DNA of 6,025 nucleotides from an uncultured Chloroflexota bacterium (GTDB lineage: Bacteria; Chloroflexota; Anaerolineae; Aggregatilineales; Phototrophicaceae), in contig CALDGT010001207.1 of the NCBI GenBank assembly GCA_937942935.1, positions 1-6,025 of the forward strand. Direction: 5' to 3'. The position numbers were made by a program, and so were the translations under genes. A model generated the notes under the pieces. The model saw only the letters and a list, made by a program, of their open reading frames with translations. It was not told the DNA's origin and made no database searches. Positions 5,165 through 6,025 of the stretch are shown here, piece by piece (positions within the stretch are counted from its first letter, which is position 1; each line of letters begins with the position of its first letter).

Positions 5165-6025
5165 TTTTGCCTTGCATATCAGAGGGGATTTTAACACCCA
5201 TGAGGTCTAATATGGTCGGGGCAATATTGAGCAGATTTTCACCTGTGATATATCCCCTACCACGTTTTTTCGGGTCATATAAAATGAACATGCCATGCGT
5301 ATCATGATTGGCATCATCAGGACCTGTATCATTTTCGAGGGTATAATGCGCCCCATGTCCCAAACTGCCCACCGCACGCCACGCTAAATCGCCAAAATAC
5401 ACCATCAAATCGGGCGCGATGCCATTCACTTGAGTATAAACTTCTTGAGGGATAATCACCTGATGATGCAACACTTCGTCATTTACCCCGCGAATGCCTT
5501 TGATAGCACTCGCCAATTCATCCCGTACCCCATTGACATCCGCAGGCAGGATAATGCCTTCTGGCTCACGCCCCGCGATATTCAAAAAGATTCGCGCATA
5601 ATAACCACCCGCGCCCCAAGCCCGCGTCTTTGACCAATCTACTTCAAGCACCTCAAATGGGGTGATTTTGCCCGTTTGTGGATGATTTTTGAAATGTAAC
5701 CAGCCTTCGCGCCATAGCCATTCATTGATACAAATCCCCCCATCCATCCGTTTAACACCGTGGTCGCTAACCACCAGCACCGCCACATCATCGTCAATCA
5801 GGCTCAAAATTTCGCCGAGTTGCGAATCGAGCAAGCGATAATAATCGCGTATCACATGAATAAATGGACTGTTGGGGTCATATAAACGGTGTTGTGGGTC
5901 ATGATAACGCCAAAATCCGTGATGAATACGGTCTAGGGCAATATCAACGTGCATCAAAAAATCCCACTCTGTGTTCTGGATGGCATATTTGAGCGCCCTA
6001 AATTGCACATCGCGCAGGTGCAATA
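5154..6025 (-). CDS. Type I phosphodiesterase/nucleotide pyrophosphatase-like enzyme (alkaline phosphatase superfamily), 5'-truncated by window edge
   Basis: The minus-strand frame is open to the right edge and ends with TAG at 5156-5154, giving at least 289 residues of C-terminal sequence. The TTG at 6023 is only the first possible start in the window and is probably internal. Metal-site motifs of the alkaline phosphatase superfamily are visible. In numbering from that TTG they are D31-R-I-H-H35 followed by GFW, S86-D87-H88-G89 at the end of a hydrophobic strand, and H243-G in a loop before a beta strand. The N-terminal part with the first metal-binding Asp and the Thr/Ser nucleophile lies outside the window. 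Family members hydrolyse phosphodiester or pyrophosphate bonds, and some act on phosphonates or on phosphate-linked lipids and glycans. The substrate cannot be predicted here. The opposite strand and convergent orientation make it a separate transcription unit from the redox operon. The family call is confident, the specific activity is not. Confidence 0.85.
   Translation of the reverse strand, partial: LHLRDVQFRALKYAIQNTEWDFLMHVDIALDRIHHGFWRYHDPQHRLYDPNSPFIHVIRDYYRLLDSQLGEILSLIDDDVAVLVVSDHGVKRMDGGICINEWLWREGWLHFKNHPQTGKITPFEVLEVDWSKTRAWGAGGYYARIFLNIAGREPEGIILPADVNGVRDELASAIKGIRGVNDEVLHHQVIIPQEVYTQVNGIAPDLMVYFGDLAWRAVGSLGHGAHYTLENDTGPDDANHDTHGMFILYDPKKRGRGYITGENLLNIAPTILDLMGVKIPSDMQGKIIG

Noticed and set aside
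1..6025. tRNA or rRNA genes, CRISPR repeats, insertion sequences, toxin-antitoxin or defence genes
   Set aside because: I found no repeated spacer array, cloverleaf-like segment, transposase motif or terminal inverted repeats, and every long frame has a better explanation.

Overview
The window reads as a stretch of bacterial chromosome with six protein genes and two short intergenic gaps. Both terminal genes are cut by the window edges. I see no rRNA, tRNA, CRISPR array, transposase or phage gene. The protein styles suggest a Chloroflexota (Anaerolineae-like) genome: a CcdA/thioredoxin fusion next to a TlpA-like thioredoxin and a DUF2085 membrane protein, a phosphodiesterase of the alkaline phosphatase superfamily, a small cupin and a large WD40 protein. 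That assignment is an inference from resemblance; no marker gene in the window proves it.

Left part (1-1585): the C-terminal portion of a WD40 beta-propeller protein. It is AT-rich compared with what follows: hand-counted lines give about 37-38% G+C, against roughly 40-62% in lines further right. Many of its Trp-Asp blade motifs are spaced by exactly 126 bp. Positions 1586-1707 separate it from a small cupin gene (1708-2058). This gap holds a palindrome that overlaps a plausible sigma70-type promoter. A perfect 8-bp-stem hairpin follows the cupin gene.

Central part (2232-5164): a compact three-gene plus-strand operon for extracytoplasmic thiol-disulfide chemistry. The first gene joins a CcdA/DsbD-type transmembrane electron carrier to a C-terminal thioredoxin domain. 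The second gene, overlapping by 4 bp, is a membrane-anchored TlpA/ResA-like thioredoxin. The third, 12 bp downstream, is a DUF2085 membrane protein with conserved-looking Cys residues. The simplest model is that the CcdA part carries electrons from cytoplasmic thioredoxin across the membrane, the two thioredoxin domains receive them, and they reduce client disulfides, for example in cytochrome c maturation or metalloprotein assembly. DUF2085 may be a client or partner. The most unusual point is that the CcdA core appears to carry about 85 extra residues with two added membrane spans between its two redox-active Cys helices, and a Cys pair in the linker to the thioredoxin domain.

Right part (5154-6025, minus strand): the C-terminal portion of a type I phosphodiesterase/nucleotide pyrophosphatase-like enzyme. 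It converges on the DUF2085 gene with an 11-bp overlap of the two 3' ends.
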